A DNA stretch of 64,000 bases. Origin: Rhynchopus euleeides (Eukaryota; Euglenozoa; Diplonemea; Diplonemida; Diplonemidae). The stretch lies in NCBI GenBank assembly GCA_963210315.1, contig OY723301.1, forward strand, positions 1,984,001 to 2,048,000, in the 5' to 3' direction. The notes below the pieces were generated by a model, which saw only the letters and a program-made list of their open reading frames with translations, had not been told where the DNA came from and did not search any database. The position numbers were made by a program, and so were the translations under genes. Below, piece by piece: positions 31,401 through 41,916 of the stretch (positions are counted from its first letter, which is position 1; every line of letters begins with the position of its first letter).

Positions 31401-32760
31401 CACGTCGGAGGCGCAGGCGACGAGGCTGCTGGAGAGGGGTTTGCTGGTCTGGGACGGAAGCGCGCCACGCCTGCAGCTCCCACCGGATGCGTTGCGGGGC
31501 GGAGGCAAGGGGCCGGACATGCGGGATGTCGACGCCTCCCTGCCGGCAGGGGCCTCACGAGTCCCGAACGCCTCCCTGAACGACTGCGGGTATCTGGCCC
31601 TGGGATACAAGCAGGGTGACGTTCAGGGGGTGCGGGAGACCATCGCGACCCTCGCGACGCAACAGCCGAGCCTCCGGAACATGCTCGGCACCGCGGAGGC
31701 GTACGCGGGGTACCTGGCTGGAGTCCGCGGTGAGCGGCACATGGACCACCTGACCCTGCAGTTGGTGGCGCGTCAGGGGAGGTTCCAGGTGTTGGTGGTG
31801 CAGCCGGGCCAGCCCAACCTCCTCATTGGACCGAAACCGAAGCGGCCGAAGGCGGAGCGGGGGCCGGGCAAGGTGTCGACGAGCCCTGTGAAGGTAGTGG
31901 CCCTCGCCGGAGGACACTATGAGCAGGTGCGGATCGGAGACACGGTCCGGGAAACCGTCATGGCGCAGCTGGAGGAGGGGGCGAGGAGCCCCATTTTGAC
32001 GGCGCGCAACGCAGTGGAGCAGCCGTCGGAGAGCAGTGGAGAGGAGGACCTGACGGGGAAGCTGGTGGACGTCCCCACCGCCGGGAGGTGGTGCCCCATC
32101 GACTCCTGCAGTCGGTCACTGGTGCAGGGTGGGGCCCCCTTTGCATCGAAAAGCTATCTGACGCCGCACATGGATGGGCACATGGCGGAGGGCTGCTTCG
32201 GGCCGCACGCCATGCAGGAGATACTGCGGCAAGCGGGACTCAGAACATGTGCGGTGTGCAGCAGAGTGATGTCGCTGCTGGCCTCACGCAGGAAGGCGGA
32301 GGAGGTGTGCGACAGGTGCCACCCGACGGTGCAGGAGGAGGAGATAGGGTCGCCGAGCAGCGCACAAGGCCGCTACGAGGGTCTGCCGTCCTGGGAGCAG
32401 ATTGCGCAGGCGGATGTGCGGACGTGGGAGTCGGTCCCCAAGGAGCTGCAGGGCGAGTGGGCGGGGCTGTTCCGGGATGCGTGCAGGGAGGTGGCGACGA
32501 CGCAGACGGACGGTTCCTGGCGAGTGCTGGCGATGCTACCTCTGTTGGTGCTCCGCAAGGAAAAAATGGGCAAGTCACGCAAAGCCCAGACGCTTCGACA
32601 GCGACGGATGATGCTGGGACGCTTGCGCCAGGGCGAGTTCGCCCAAGTGTGGGCGGCCGAGGCAGGGAAGAGGCAGCCGGCGGGCCCGTCACGGGCGTCG
32701 AGGGGTTCGCAGGACCCGACGGAGGAGCACCGCCGCTGGCAGGGACGGGTGCAGAAGCTG
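28468..32760 (+). CDS. Family B polyprotein of B3, N-terminal part
   Basis: 1,431 codons from the ATG equivalent to that of B1, reading on a few codons into D sequence and stopping at 32781. It has the same plan as B1: hydrophobic start, QPGSPPVA motifs, the repeated DPKPTL/NNTV/CKDPN(M/I)K unit (more copies than in B1), the Trp-rich hydrophobic helices (about 30355-30925), the first OTU-like fold (NDCGYLALG at about 31580; GGHYEQ at about 31915) and the C2H2-type finger (WCPIDSCSRSL, about 32090). The frame ends in the linker before the RT. The first 1.6 kb is far closer to B1 than the OTU and finger regions are. Confidence 0.85.
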
Positions 32761-33122
32761 AAAAAAAATTGCAATGTGTAATGTGCAACTTCCACTTCAG
32801 GTTCCTTGCACATAACACAAAAGCGGTTGGCGGCTATCAACCATATGCTATTGAAGCAACCAAGCCCCCCGTTTTTGTAGTTATGTACGAGCAATCTGTC
32901 ACCAGTGTGGTCCTCGCTGGCTAAGTGGATGTCCAGAGGCTGTGCCATTTTTGGCGTGTCGTTTGATGTGTGTGATCTTTTCATGTGTGTTTCTTTCGCT
33001 TTCTTCTTTTCGTTTCTTGTCTTGCTTGTCTCTTGTACCTTGTATTCTGTACCAACTAGCCCAGACAAACAACAGCTGCAAAGATTCTCGGTCCGGATGT
33101 CCCCCTGGGAAAAAAAAAAAAA
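32761..33122 (+). mobile_element. 5'-truncated D retroposon
   Basis: Eight A, then the last roughly 340 bp of D (from TTGCAATGTGTAATG), ending GGATGTCCCCCTGGG plus 13 A. It is joined directly to the break point in B3. No target-site duplication is visible. Confidence 0.8.
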
Positions 33123-33251
33123 TGAGAGAGAGAGGGATTTGAGGCCCCCCGCCCCCAGGTTCCCTGCCCACCTGGACGGACCCAAGTGCCTCACACCGGT
33201 TCTCTCCCCACCCGGTGGTCCACCTGACGGGCAAGTGTAAAAAAAAAAAAA
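33123..33251 (+). mobile_element. Isolated A/C-type 3' tail (about 116 bp) with poly(A)
   Basis: Starts at TGAGAGAGAGAGGG and carries only the tail shared by families A and C, ending GGCAAGTGT plus 13 A. It sits between two D copies, each unit ending in its own A-run, which suggests serial insertion or template switching. Confidence 0.8.
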
Positions 33252-34339
33252 GGGGGGATAAAATCCAACTTGCTGCCTTCACGTGGCGCCCCCTGTGATT
33301 ACCCTCCTTGGAGGGGAAACCAAAGCAAGCTCTGGTATTAAGATCCTTGGAATTGACCTTGGGGGGCCTCTTGAGTGAGTCTCGGGAGAAATCGGACCTG
33401 TGCATGGGTCAGGGCAGTGTGCGCGAGCATAAGGCCCTGGGCTGTTCCCTCTGAGTTGCTCTAATTGCATGAGTGGCTTGAGCACATGGACGTCTGCAGG
33501 CCAGCCTGTAGGAAGATCAGGATGCAGGGTTGCCCCCCTTTTGGGGCGTGAAAGCCTCGCCAATGCTTTCCCTAGTGCCGCGATCGGGCGTGCTGGAGCT
33601 GCGCGATGCCTGAGAAGATCCTGCTGGAGCTGATCCTGCCCCCACGTTGCGGCTCTAAGCCCTCAACGGGTAGCCCCTCTGGGTGGTCGCTGCTGACCTG
33701 TGCCTGGCCCCTCCCCCTTCGCACAAGGGGTTGACTAGTGTTGCAGGCGGTGGAGTCATAGACAGCACTGCCTTTTGCTTTCACCATTGGCCCTTTCTCT
33801 ACTTTTTCGGTGCACAACAGAGACCTCTCTTTGTGTCGATGCGTTGCGGCTACAAACAAACCAACAAGCCCCTCCATCACTACAAAGAGCAGTTTTCTGA
33901 ACCCTAGCGTTGTCCCAGCTAGCTTGTGTTTCCCTTTTGGGCTTTTTCTTTGAGTTTTTCTTTACTCGATCGTTTCCTGTGACACTCTGTGTTTCAGCAT
34001 TCATTGCAATGTGTAATGTGCAACTTCCACTTCAGGTTCCTTGCACATAACACAAAAGCGGTTGGCGGCTATCAACCATATGCTATTGAAGCAACCAAGC
34101 CCCCCGTTTTTGGAGTTATGTACGAGCAATCTGTCACCAGTGTGGTCCTCGCTGGCTAAGTGGATGTCCAGAGGCTGTGCCATTTTTGGCGTGTCGTTTG
34201 ATGTGTGTGATCTTTTCATGTGTGTTTCTTTCGCTTTCTTCTTTTCGTTTCTTGTCTTGCTTGTCTCTTGTACCTTGTATTCTGTACCAACTAGCCCAGA
34301 CAAACAACAGCTGCAAAGATTCTCGGTCCGGATGTCCCC

Positions 34340-34371
<32 letters not shown>
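33252..34371 (+). mobile_element. D retroposon, full-length copy
   Basis: Starts GGGGGGATAAAATCCAACTT and ends GGATGTCCCCC with 31 A (34341-34371); about 1,089 bp without the tail. Three other full copies start at the same G-run (45427-46519 minus, 48343, 59313). Open frames are at most about 100 codons, on both strands, without recognisable motifs. The exact shared 5' end and long poly(A) are those of a retroposed RNA. It is non-autonomous and non-coding as far as I can see; its source transcript is unknown. Confidence 0.85.
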
Positions 34372-34374
<3 letters not shown>

Positions 34375-34843
34375 GGAGAAGGAGGTACGGCCGATCGCGT
34401 GTGGCGAATCGTTGAGACGGCTCGTGGCCAAGCTCCTCGCAGCGCGCCACCGGGACGAAGCGAAGGCACCTTGGTGTTCTTTATGCGTGCGATTGGTTTC
34501 AAAGGGGTGACGGGCTACCTCGAGAGGTACGACGCGCGCGTGCAGCGGAGCCTCGCGAAGCTTCTGGGCTACGACGACGACTGCCTCCCACAAGAAGCGA
34601 TGTTGCAGGCGTCCCTCCCTGTTCGAATCGGAGGTCTGGGGATACGCAAGTCGGCCGACCATTGGCATGCGGCGGCGCTGGCTTCGAGTGCGGGGACCGC
34701 AGCGCTGTGCCGACGGCTGGACCGAGACTTCGTGTGGGATGCAGAGGGCTGGAGGCAGACGGCCTCCTCGTATAACGAAATGGTAGCTGAGGGCTGGCGT
34801 CTGGACACCGAGGCACCTCCGGAGAGAGCCCCCGAGCAGCGCT
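34372..34843 (+). pseudogene. Broken RT-region fragment of B3
   Basis: Encodes EVRPIACGESLRRLVAKL, then jumps at about 34468-34471 to LVFFMRAIGFKGVTGYLERYD and the RT thumb/linker up to APEQR. The catalytic FLDD segment is deleted. The last 10 bp (GAGCAGCGCT, 34834-34843) are duplicated at 35582-35591 around the next insertion. Confidence 0.85.
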
Positions 34844-35581
34844 GGTGCTGTGAATACCCCCTTCTCCGTCCCCCCCCCCCCTCCCCCCCCAACTCCCCCT
34901 CGCGGCAGGCACGGTCGGCCCGACGAGTCAGTGCAGTGTTGTCCCTCAACGAGACCCCCTGTCCCCGGCCCTGTGAGCACCACAGCACCAGGGAATAGGC
35001 ATCCCAACTCACAGGACCCACCGCCGTCACTGCATGCCCCTCTGCCCCGCGTTTCGTTACCTTCTCTGCCAGGTCACGGGTCCCCCCTCCAGGTCCCCTC
35101 CAGGTGCCCTCCCGCCTCATCCCTTTTTACCCCCGTCGTTGCCCGTTTTGGCGCCCCCGATAGGCGGACCCAGGGAGCCTCGTCAAAGTGCCATCCCTAC
35201 AGGAGATCGCCCTGGTTTTGGCCCCCATGAGCACCATGGCACCAGTAATCCAGGAAATTTGGCTCCCTGGATCCACCGTCACTGCTATTCTTGTCCTTCT
35301 GCATTACCTTTCACGCTTATTTGCCTTCGGACTGGGTCATGGGATGGAAGAGGGCGGTCGGGGTCTGGGGAAGTGAGGATGTGTGTCAAGACCTTGTCTC
35401 GTTGTGCCTGGGAGGTTTGGTGGTGGATGGGATGAGACACAGGCCATTGTGCCCAGAGAGCGCATGAGAGAGAGGGATTTGAGGCCCCCCGCCCCCAGGT
35501 TCCCTGCCCACCTGGACGGACCCAAGTGCCTCACACCGGTTCTCTCCCCACCCGGTGGTCCACCTGACGGGCAAAAAAAAA
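34844..35581 (+). mobile_element. 5'-truncated family C element (3' UTR only) inserted in B3
   Basis: Begins GGTGCTGTGAATACCCCC in the family C 3' UTR (as at 58304), runs through the whole UTR and the A/C-type tail, and ends GACGGGC plus nine A. It is flanked by a 10-bp duplication, GAGCAGCGCT. It shows that family C transcripts can include the tail that the C1 and C3 copies lack. Confidence 0.92.
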
Positions 35582-38500
35582 GAGCAGCGCTCGCTCTCGC
35601 TGGGCATTCTGGAGAGGTGGTACAACGCGCTGATGGATGAGGCGGATGCGGTGACGCGGGCCCGGATGCAGTCTCTCCTGCTGCCAGGGTGCGGTGCGTG
35701 GCTGACGGGAAACCCGGCTCGCTGGGAGGCGATGCCCCCGCTGCCGTTCCAAGCAGTGCTCAGGTATCGCTTAGGCCTTCCGCTGTACGAATCGCTGGCG
35801 CGGTGTGAATGCTGCGGGAAGGATGGGGTGATGGACGCGCACGGTCTGCATGCCACCCTCTGCGAGAAGGGGGGTGGGGCCATCACGCGCCACGAGGCGG
35901 TGGCGGATGCTTTGCTGCGAGCAGCGCGACAGGGTGGCTTGAGAGCCGAGCGGGAGACATTGGGTCTGCTGGAGGGAGACAGGAGACGCCCAGGGGATGT
36001 CACGTTGCAGCAGGGATTCCTGGATGGTCGAGTCACTGCCATAGATGTAGCGGTGGTGAACCCCCTGGCCCCGTCGTTTCTGCAGCTGGCAGCCAGGACG
36101 GTAGGCGGGGCAGCGGCGCGGCGGCAGACTACGAAGGTCTGGAAGTACCGCGAGGATGAGGCCGTGCGGACGGGCCGCCTTGCCTTCGAGCCATTTGTGG
36201 TCGAGCTTTTTGGGGGCTGGGGCCAGCGGGCACACTCCATCATGAACCGCCTCGTGTCATTGGGGGCAGCCAAGCTGGGGGTCGGGCGGGTGCAAGTGGC
36301 ACAACAGACGGCCCGCAGCATGGGGTGGGCCTTCCAGAAGGCAGTGGGTGCGTCGCTCGAGTCGTGTGGGAGGCTGTGCACGGTGGCAGGGCAGGGGAGG
36401 CAGCGAGTGGAGCTGACGAAGACCCCGGTGATCGACCCCGAGACGTATGTGAAGTTCGGGGACCTGATGCCGGGGGTCGTCATGGAGGAAGTGCCCCCAG
36501 ACGCGCCGGACGTTGACGAGGATGAGGGCAGCGAGGGGGACGACGCCCCCCCCAGTGACCCGACCCCGCAAGAGGAGCGGGTTTTCGACGCGAAGCTGGC
36601 GCAGTGGCGCAGGCGGTGCGATCCCGGCGGGTCCCGGACGGTGGGGCAGTGCGTGACGGGGTGCGCGGCCAGCCTCCCGGCGTGGTACCAGCTGAAGCAG
36701 CTGGGTGCAGTTTTACCTCGGGGCAAGGCGGGTGATGGTTTGAGTGCCATAATGGCTGGTCGAGGGGCGCCGTGCAGCCTCTCACAGGCACGCAGACAGG
36801 CTGTGGCTTTGGTTCTGCATGCGCCGGCACTACGTCGAGAGGTGGACGACCCGACTGAGTGGAGCCGTCGGATGCTGGCCCCACAGGAGGCAGATGGGTC
36901 AATGGCGGAGTGTGCGTGGGCGGACCTGGCGCTGCTGCGGGCGCTGGCGGTGGTGACGCGCAGCGAGATCCTGGTCATCCGTGACTTTGGGGAGCCTGTG
37001 TTGTGCAGGCCGGCGCCGGGAGCGCAGGTGGGTGGGCGCTTCTCGTTGTGTGCGGTGGGCAAGGGCTTCGTGCGGGTCGACGTCGACATGGACCTGTCGC
37101 AGATGCCCGAGGGCCCCGAGGCAGAGCTGGGCACGCAGATGGACAGGGTGGTGGCAGGTGACAAAGGGGCGGAGTGCCACATCTGTGCGGTTGAGATCCC
37201 GCCGCGGGCACGCCACCTCCGATGCGGGCACTGCATGCGGGCCGCGTGTGAGGCGTGCGGGGGGTCGGGCCTACCCTGTGCGTGCCCCAAGATCCAGCTC
37301 GTGAAAGCGTCGGAAGCCGGCCGCTCGCAAGGCTGGGCAGCGCCGACGGGCGTGAAACAGGAGATGGAGGTGGACGCGGCGGAAGATCAGGCGGAAGCGG
37401 GTGAGACCTCGATTGGGGGGTGTGTGTATCTGGACGGGTGCGCACCTACTCCCCAGGGCACACCGATGGCGACCGACGCAAACGCGGAGCCGGCCTCGGA
37501 GGAGGAGCGGCAGGCGCGGGAGGCGAGCAGGTGGCAGCTGGTGCAGGAGCTCGCAGGCACGGAGCCAGTGGCGGCCTTCATCGCCCAGTGGCAGAGCGCC
37601 GCCCCCTCCGATGTGTCGCAGTGCCTGGGGGTCGAGGAGCTGGTGAGGTCCCTCCAGGGGCAGGTGCGATGGAAGGCGGCGTACACAGTGGGCGACTGCC
37701 TGTTCGACGCGGTCGTCGCCCAGCTACCCACTGGGCTCAAGGTGACAGCGGCCGAAGCGAGGACGCGGGCAGTGAAGGCGGTGATGCAGCACGCAGGGCT
37801 CCGCACAATGGTTGAGGGAGGGGAGCCGGAGGTGTGGGCACAGCAGATGAGCAGAAGAGGGGCAGGGCCAGGTCTGCAGTCGTGGGCTGACGAGCTGGTC
37901 CTCGGGGGGCTCGCACGGGCCCTCCGAATCACCATCCTCTCCTTCCGGAGGCAAGGCTGTGGCGTCAGGGTGTGGCGCGCGGCGGAGAGGGCGGTAGCAA
38001 TGGCGGCAGTGGCTTTTGTGGATGAGTCAGGGCAAGCAGACGGCACAGCGGTGGGCCACTTCGTGCCGGTGGTCCTGCCCGAGCCGCTACAGCAGTGGGC
38101 GCGGGAGGTGGACACGTGTCCTGTGGGGCAGGACAAGCGCGTGCGAGGGTGCGAGCAGGCGAAGCGGATGCGCCTCCAGGTGGGATGGCAGACGAGCTGC
38201 GGCGCGTGCACCACGCCGGTGGGCCCTCGCGGGTGCTGGGGGTGCGGCGAGTGTGGGGTGGCAGTGTGCCTCACGTGCCGTGAAAGGTGCCCCACCGCGT
38301 ACAGGGGGTGCAGTGGGGCACCCCCGGTCCCCCCTCCGACAGGGAGCCGGGGGCCGAGGCAGACTGGTGGGGACGTGACGTCTCTGGGGGAAGGTTCCAA
38401 CAACAAACCTTCAGCCATCCCCCAGCAGACGACAGAGGCGCAGACCAGCGGGGCAGCAGAGGAGGCACCCAGAGCAGCGCGAGCATCGGCCGAGGCAGCA

Positions 38501-39364
38501 ACGGCGGCACCGGCAACAACTACGACAGCGACAACGGCGGCAGAGACGACGCCCCTGGGGGAAGGTTCCACTACAACACCTTCAGCCATCCTCCAGCAGG
38601 CACCAGCCTCAGCGGCGACAACGACAGCGGCGGTGCAGGAGGCTCTACCGCAGGGGGACTTCGCCTTCGATGACGACGAGGTGCAGGAGGATCTGTCGCA
38701 GGAGGACGTCGACGTCGATGACGACGAGGTGCAGGAGGAGATGTCGGACAACGTGGCCGAGCAGTCCGACGGGTCAATGGGAGGCAACCAACAACAGACA
38801 GCCACCCGTGTGTCGTGGGTGCGGATCCCTGCGGAGAGGGCGAGGAAGGAGCAGTGGGCAGGAAGCAGTGAGGACGGCACCGCGATGGTGGAGGGCGTGA
38901 GGGTATTCCCCTGCGCGGCGATGGCGGCGGCGAGTGGTGCGGCGGACGCGGCGTGTATCCCGGACTCGGCGGACGGCTGGGAAGGGCTGTTCGGCAGGAA
39001 TGGGCCGCATGCGGGGGCGGCGGCGACGGCACACTGTGTGTTCAAGCAGTGGATCGCAGACAGGCGGGCGGTCGACGCGACCTACTACACCACAGGGGGT
39101 CGGCAGGGCTCGCAGGAGGGAAACGCCGAGTACCTGGCCTGCAAGCGGGTCGACTCGCACGCCAACAAGCGCCAGAAGGCGGCCCTGAAGAGGAAGCGGC
39201 GTGTGCAACGACAGGAGCGTGACCGACGTGATGGCGGCAGGGGCAGCGGGGACTGTCGTGATCGTCGAGGAGGTGATGGTGCAGGCAGGGGCAGCGGAAG
39301 GGAGCGCCGTGCGGGCCGGCATGAGCCGACCATCATGGGCGCTGGCAGGGGGGCCCGCAGATGA
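35582..39364 (+). CDS. Family B polyprotein of B3, C-terminal 1,260 codons
   Basis: Continues B3 after the C insertion (EQRSLSLGILERWYNALMDEA). It encodes the CCHC knuckle (about 35810), the endonuclease core (RRRPGDVTLQQ, AIDVAVVNP; about 35990-36065), a degenerate OTU-like fold (about 36655-37095), a RING-like finger (about 37172-37290), an OTU fold (GDCLFDAV, Cys 37696-37698; VGHFVPV, His about 37057+1000), a Cys-rich finger, LGEGS repeats, two acidic VQE repeats and the basic RG-rich tail. The His codon is at about 38057. The part from 35783 matches B2 at a constant offset of 20,165 bp. There is no start codon of its own, so it is a remnant unless re-expressed. Confidence 0.88.
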   Translation, partial: EQRSLSLGILERWYNALMDEADAVTRARMQSLLLPGCGAWLTGNPARWEAMPPLPFQAVLRYRLGLPLYESLARCECCGKDGVMDAHGLHATLCEKGGGAITRHEAVADALLRAARQGGLRAERETLGLLEGDRRRPGDVTLQQGFLDGRVTAIDVAVVNPLAPSFLQLAARTVGGAAARRQTTKVWKYREDEAVRTGRLAFEPFVVELFGGWGQRAHSIMNRLVSLGAAKLGVGRVQVAQQTARSMGWAFQKAVGASLESCGRLCTVAGQGRQRVELTKTPVIDPETYVKFGDLMPGVVMEEVPPDAPDVDEDEGSEGDDAPPSDPTPQEERVFDAKLAQWRRRCDPGGSRTVGQCVTGCAASLPAWYQLKQLGAVLPRGKAGDGLSAIMAGRGAPCSLSQARRQAVALVLHAPALRREVDDPTEWSRRMLAPQEADGSMAECAWADLALLRALAVVTRSEILVIRDFGEPVLCRPAPGAQVGGRFSLCAVGKGFVRVDVDMDLSQMPEGPEAELGTQMDRVVAGDKGAECHICAVEIPPRARHLRCGHCMRAACEACGGSGLPCACPKIQLVKASEAGRSQGWAAPTGVKQEMEVDAAEDQAEAGETSIGGCVYLDGCAPTPQGTPMATDANAEPASEEERQAREASRWQLVQELAGTEPVAAFIAQWQSAAPSDVSQCLGVEELVRSLQGQVRWKAAYTVGDCLFDAVVAQLPTGLKVTAAEARTRAVKAVMQHAGLRTMVEGGEPEVWAQQMSRRGAGPGLQSWADELVLGGLARALRITILSFRRQGCGVRVWRAAERAVAMAAVAFVDESGQADGTAVGHFVPVVLPEPLQQWAREVDTCPVGQDKRVRGCEQAKRMRLQVGWQTSCGACTTPVGPRGCWGCGECGVAVCLTCRERCPTAYRGCSGAPPVPPPTGSRGPRQTGGDVTSLGEGSNNKPSAIPQQTTEAQTSGAAEEAPRAARASAEAATAAPATTTTATTAAETTPLGEGSTTTPSAILQQAPASAATTTAAVQEALPQGDFAFDDDEVQEDLSQEDVDVDDDEVQEEMSDNVAEQSDGSMGGNQQQTATRVSWVRIPAERARKEQWAGSSEDGTAMVEGVRVFPCAAMAAASGAADAACIPDSADGWEGLFGRNGPHAGAAATAHCVFKQWIADRRAVDATYYTTGGRQGSQEGNAEYLACKRVDSHANKRQKAALKRKRRVQRQERDRRDGGRGSGDCRDRRGGDGAGRGSGRERRAGRHEPTIMGAGRGARR

Positions 39365-40139
39365 GCGGGCATTACACGTCTGTGCGTGGCCCCGCAGGGC
39401 GGGGCCGTCTAACGCATAGCATCCTTAACATCCCCACTCCCCCCCCCCCCCCCTCCCAGAGTCGTCACGAGTGTGTACAGTTTGAGTGCTCGTGTGATGA
39501 TTCCCCAGTGTGGATAATTTGCCCTTCGAGCTGGGGGACCAGGTCGACAGCCTGGCCCTCAGCGCCTAATCAACCAAACCAGACCATCTCCCCCCCCCCC
39601 CCCCCTCCCTTAATAGAGTCCTGCACAGTGTGTATAGTCTTGTCCTTTGGGGGGGTTCGGAGTGCTCAGATGGTGTCGGCCGCCGGCTCGGAGTGGCACA
39701 AGCAGAACATGTGTGAGGACCACGGCACCACGGACCCCTGTAATTTCTCTCCATGCATCCACCATTCGACTTGATTTCGCCCCTTCTCGCTTCTCCCCTG
39801 TTCTCTCCCCCCGGTCGAGTGGTTTGCAAGGATGGACCGCTCGGTCTTGGGAACCGCTCGACTGGGAAACTCTCGACCCTGTTTTTTGCGCGTTTCCAGC
39901 CGTGGGCGTTTTCGATGGTCACCCCTTGGGAGGAGACTGGAGAGGACGCCCAGCCATTGTTGTTCGAACATGCCGAGTACACGGCTCTCTAGCCTCTGCA
40001 GCAGATGACCAACAACACGGGTGTCGATGGCTTCCGCCCTGCATGTCACCTTGCTTCTCGCCTCGACATGCAGCAGACACCCGTGAGCAGAGAAAGGAGT
40101 GTAGCAGTCCCCCGGTTCGCCCCCGGGTACCAAAAAAAA
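39365..40139 (+). other. 3' UTR and poly(A) of B3
   Basis: Same plan as the B2 UTR: two C-runs, AGAGTC...AGTGTGTA(C/T)AGT motifs and the terminal T-arm-like hairpin ending GGGTACC, then eight A. The C-runs are slightly shorter than in B2. Confidence 0.85.
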
Positions 40140-40140
40140 C

Positions 40141-40253
40141 GTGTGGTCCTCGCTGGCTAAGTGGATGTCCAGAGGCTGTGCCATTTTTGGCGTGTCGTTT
40201 GATGTGTGTGATCTTTTCATGTGTGTTTCTTTCACTTTCTTCTTTTCGTTTCT
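40141..40253 (+). mobile_element. 113-bp internal D fragment at the B3/C1 junction
   Basis: Matches the interior of D (GTGTGGTCCTCGCTGGC to CTTTTCGTTTCT) without its 3' end or poly(A). It joins the B3 poly(A) directly to C1, and about 670 bp of C1 are missing here compared with C3. It looks like filler captured during repair. Confidence 0.8.
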
Positions 40254-41138
40254 GGGAAGCCGTACGGGCCTGTCGCGGGTGTCAAGTTCAAGGCATCGCA
40301 CTACAGCCCACTCCACATCTCGGAGCAGGTGCGGTCCTTCGTGCTCCGCCTCGCACCGGCCGTACCCCTCGTCTCCACCGGCTGCCGAGGCGCAGAGGCT
40401 GGCCTCCACATGGTCCGAGTAGACGGGGGGACAGCCGAACTGTCGGTGCTGTGTGTCAGATGTGAGCAGCCGTTTGACACCCGAACGCCCCACTGGGAAT
40501 GCATAGGCTGCAATCGCCTAGCGTGCACGGGCTGTGTGTCGGACGGAGAGACATGTACCCGTCCGCCGGACCGAGGAGGCGACGGGGCTGCGACGGACGG
40601 TAACGCACACACGACCTCGGGCGGCTCTCCCTCTGCTTCTACAGCACCAGCCCCCTCGTCGAACGCGACCGCTCAGCCCTCCACCTCCTCCACCTCCTCC
40701 ACCGACTCCACCTCCGACGCGCAGCAGGGCGGCTCCACCAGCGAGAACGCACCAGCCCCCTCAGCGTCGCAGCACACAGGCAAGCGGAAGGCCGACCGTG
40801 ACGTGTCAGCCTCTCCCCCGGACAGGAAGCGCAGCGCGACGGCTGCCGACAAAGGCACCCCAGCTGACGACGCCGACGTCCCCAAGACGGTGGCTGAATG
40901 GGACGCCCTGTTCACCCCAGAGCCTGGCTCCCCGGAGGAGGAGTTCAAGTCCGCGAGGCGAGCCCTGCATGCGTGGCGTTGCAAGGTCCGCCTCCAAGAC
41001 AGAGAGGAGCAGAGGCTGTACAATAACCTCAACTCGAGGATGTACACCGCAGCGGGCATGCGTCGCGCGACAGCGGGGACAGCGTCCCAGGGATCACGCC
41101 GCGCCGCGCCGCGCACGACAGGCGCCGCCACCCAGTGA
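40254..41138 (+). pseudogene. C-terminal part of the C1 polyprotein
   Basis: Resumes family C within the last OTU fold (KPYGPVAGVKFKASHYSPLHIS, containing the His), then the Cys-rich finger (CVRCEQPFDTRTPHWECIGC), the Ser/Thr-rich linker, a basic KRKADRD/PDRKRS stretch and the shared (E)WDALF module. It aligns to C3 at a constant offset of 17,038 bp. The catalytic Cys lies in the missing part. Confidence 0.88.
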
Positions 41139-41896
41139 GGGCCAGAGTGGTCGAACCTGCAAGGAGCAGGTCCCCGCTCGACTACGTAGAGTATAGAGTA
41201 GAGTTTTGAGTAGAGGTAGATCCCCCCCCCTAGACCAGATGCCTTTGTGCAGTAGAGCACACACAGGTGCTGTGAATACCCCCTTCTCCGTCCCCCCCCC
41301 CCCCCCCCTCCCCCCCCAACTCCCCCTCGCGGCAGGCACGGTCGGCCCGACGAGTCAGTTCAGTGTTGTCCCTCAACGAGACCCCCTGTCCCCGGCCCTG
41401 TGAGCACCACAGCACCAGGGAATAGGCATCCCAACTCACAGGACCCACCGCCGTCACTGCATGCCCCTCTGCCCCGCGTTTCGTTACCTTCTCTGCCAGG
41501 TCACGGGTCCCCCCTCCAGGTGCCCTCCCGCCTCATCCCTTTTTACCCCCGTCGTTGCCCGTTTTGGCGCCCCCGATAGGCGGACCCAGGGAGCCTCGTC
41601 GAAGTGCCATCCCTACAGGAGATCGCCCTGGTTTTGGCCCCCATGAGCACCATGGCACCAGTAATCCAGGAAATTTGGCTCCCTGGATCCACCGTCACTG
41701 CTATTCTTGTCCTTCTGCATTACCTTGCACGCTTATTTGCCTTCGGACTGGGTCATGGGATGGAAGAGGGCGGTCGGGGTCTGGGGAAGTGAGGATGTGT
41801 GTCAAGACCTTGTCTCGTTGTGCCTGGGAGGTTTGGTGGTGGATGGGATGAGACACAGGCCATTGTGCCCAGAGAGCGCATGAGAGAGAAAAAAAA
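41139..41896 (+). other. 3' UTR of C1, ending without the shared tail
   Basis: The UTR holds a TAGAGTATAGAGTAGAG stretch and two C-runs (41225 and 41293), and ends GCGCATGAGAGAG plus A. The A/C tail that follows this point in the 34844-35581 copy is absent. C3 ends at almost the same place. Confidence 0.85.
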
Positions 41897-41916
41897 CCTC
41901 CACACATACATCGGGC

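Larger units (their letters stand above)
28138..40139 (+). mobile_element. Family B retrotransposon B3, inserted in C1 and itself broken
   Basis: The 5' end (CCAACGATTTC, 28138) carries a 16-bp tandem duplication of TTTCTGTACTTCATTG, also present in C2. The 3' end is GGGTACC plus eight A (40132-40139). Own sequence: 28138-32760, 34372-34843 and 35582-40139. About 450 bp before 34372 and about 770 bp at about 34470 (including the FLDD motif) are missing compared with B1. I infer that the two halves are one element because both match the same subfamily and lie in order and orientation; the missing sequence means this is not proven. Confidence 0.75.

Noticed and set aside
33572..34004. Small ORFs in D (about 102 and 82 codons on the minus strand, 74 on the plus)
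   Set aside because: They overlap on both strands, show no motifs and recur only because D copies are identical.
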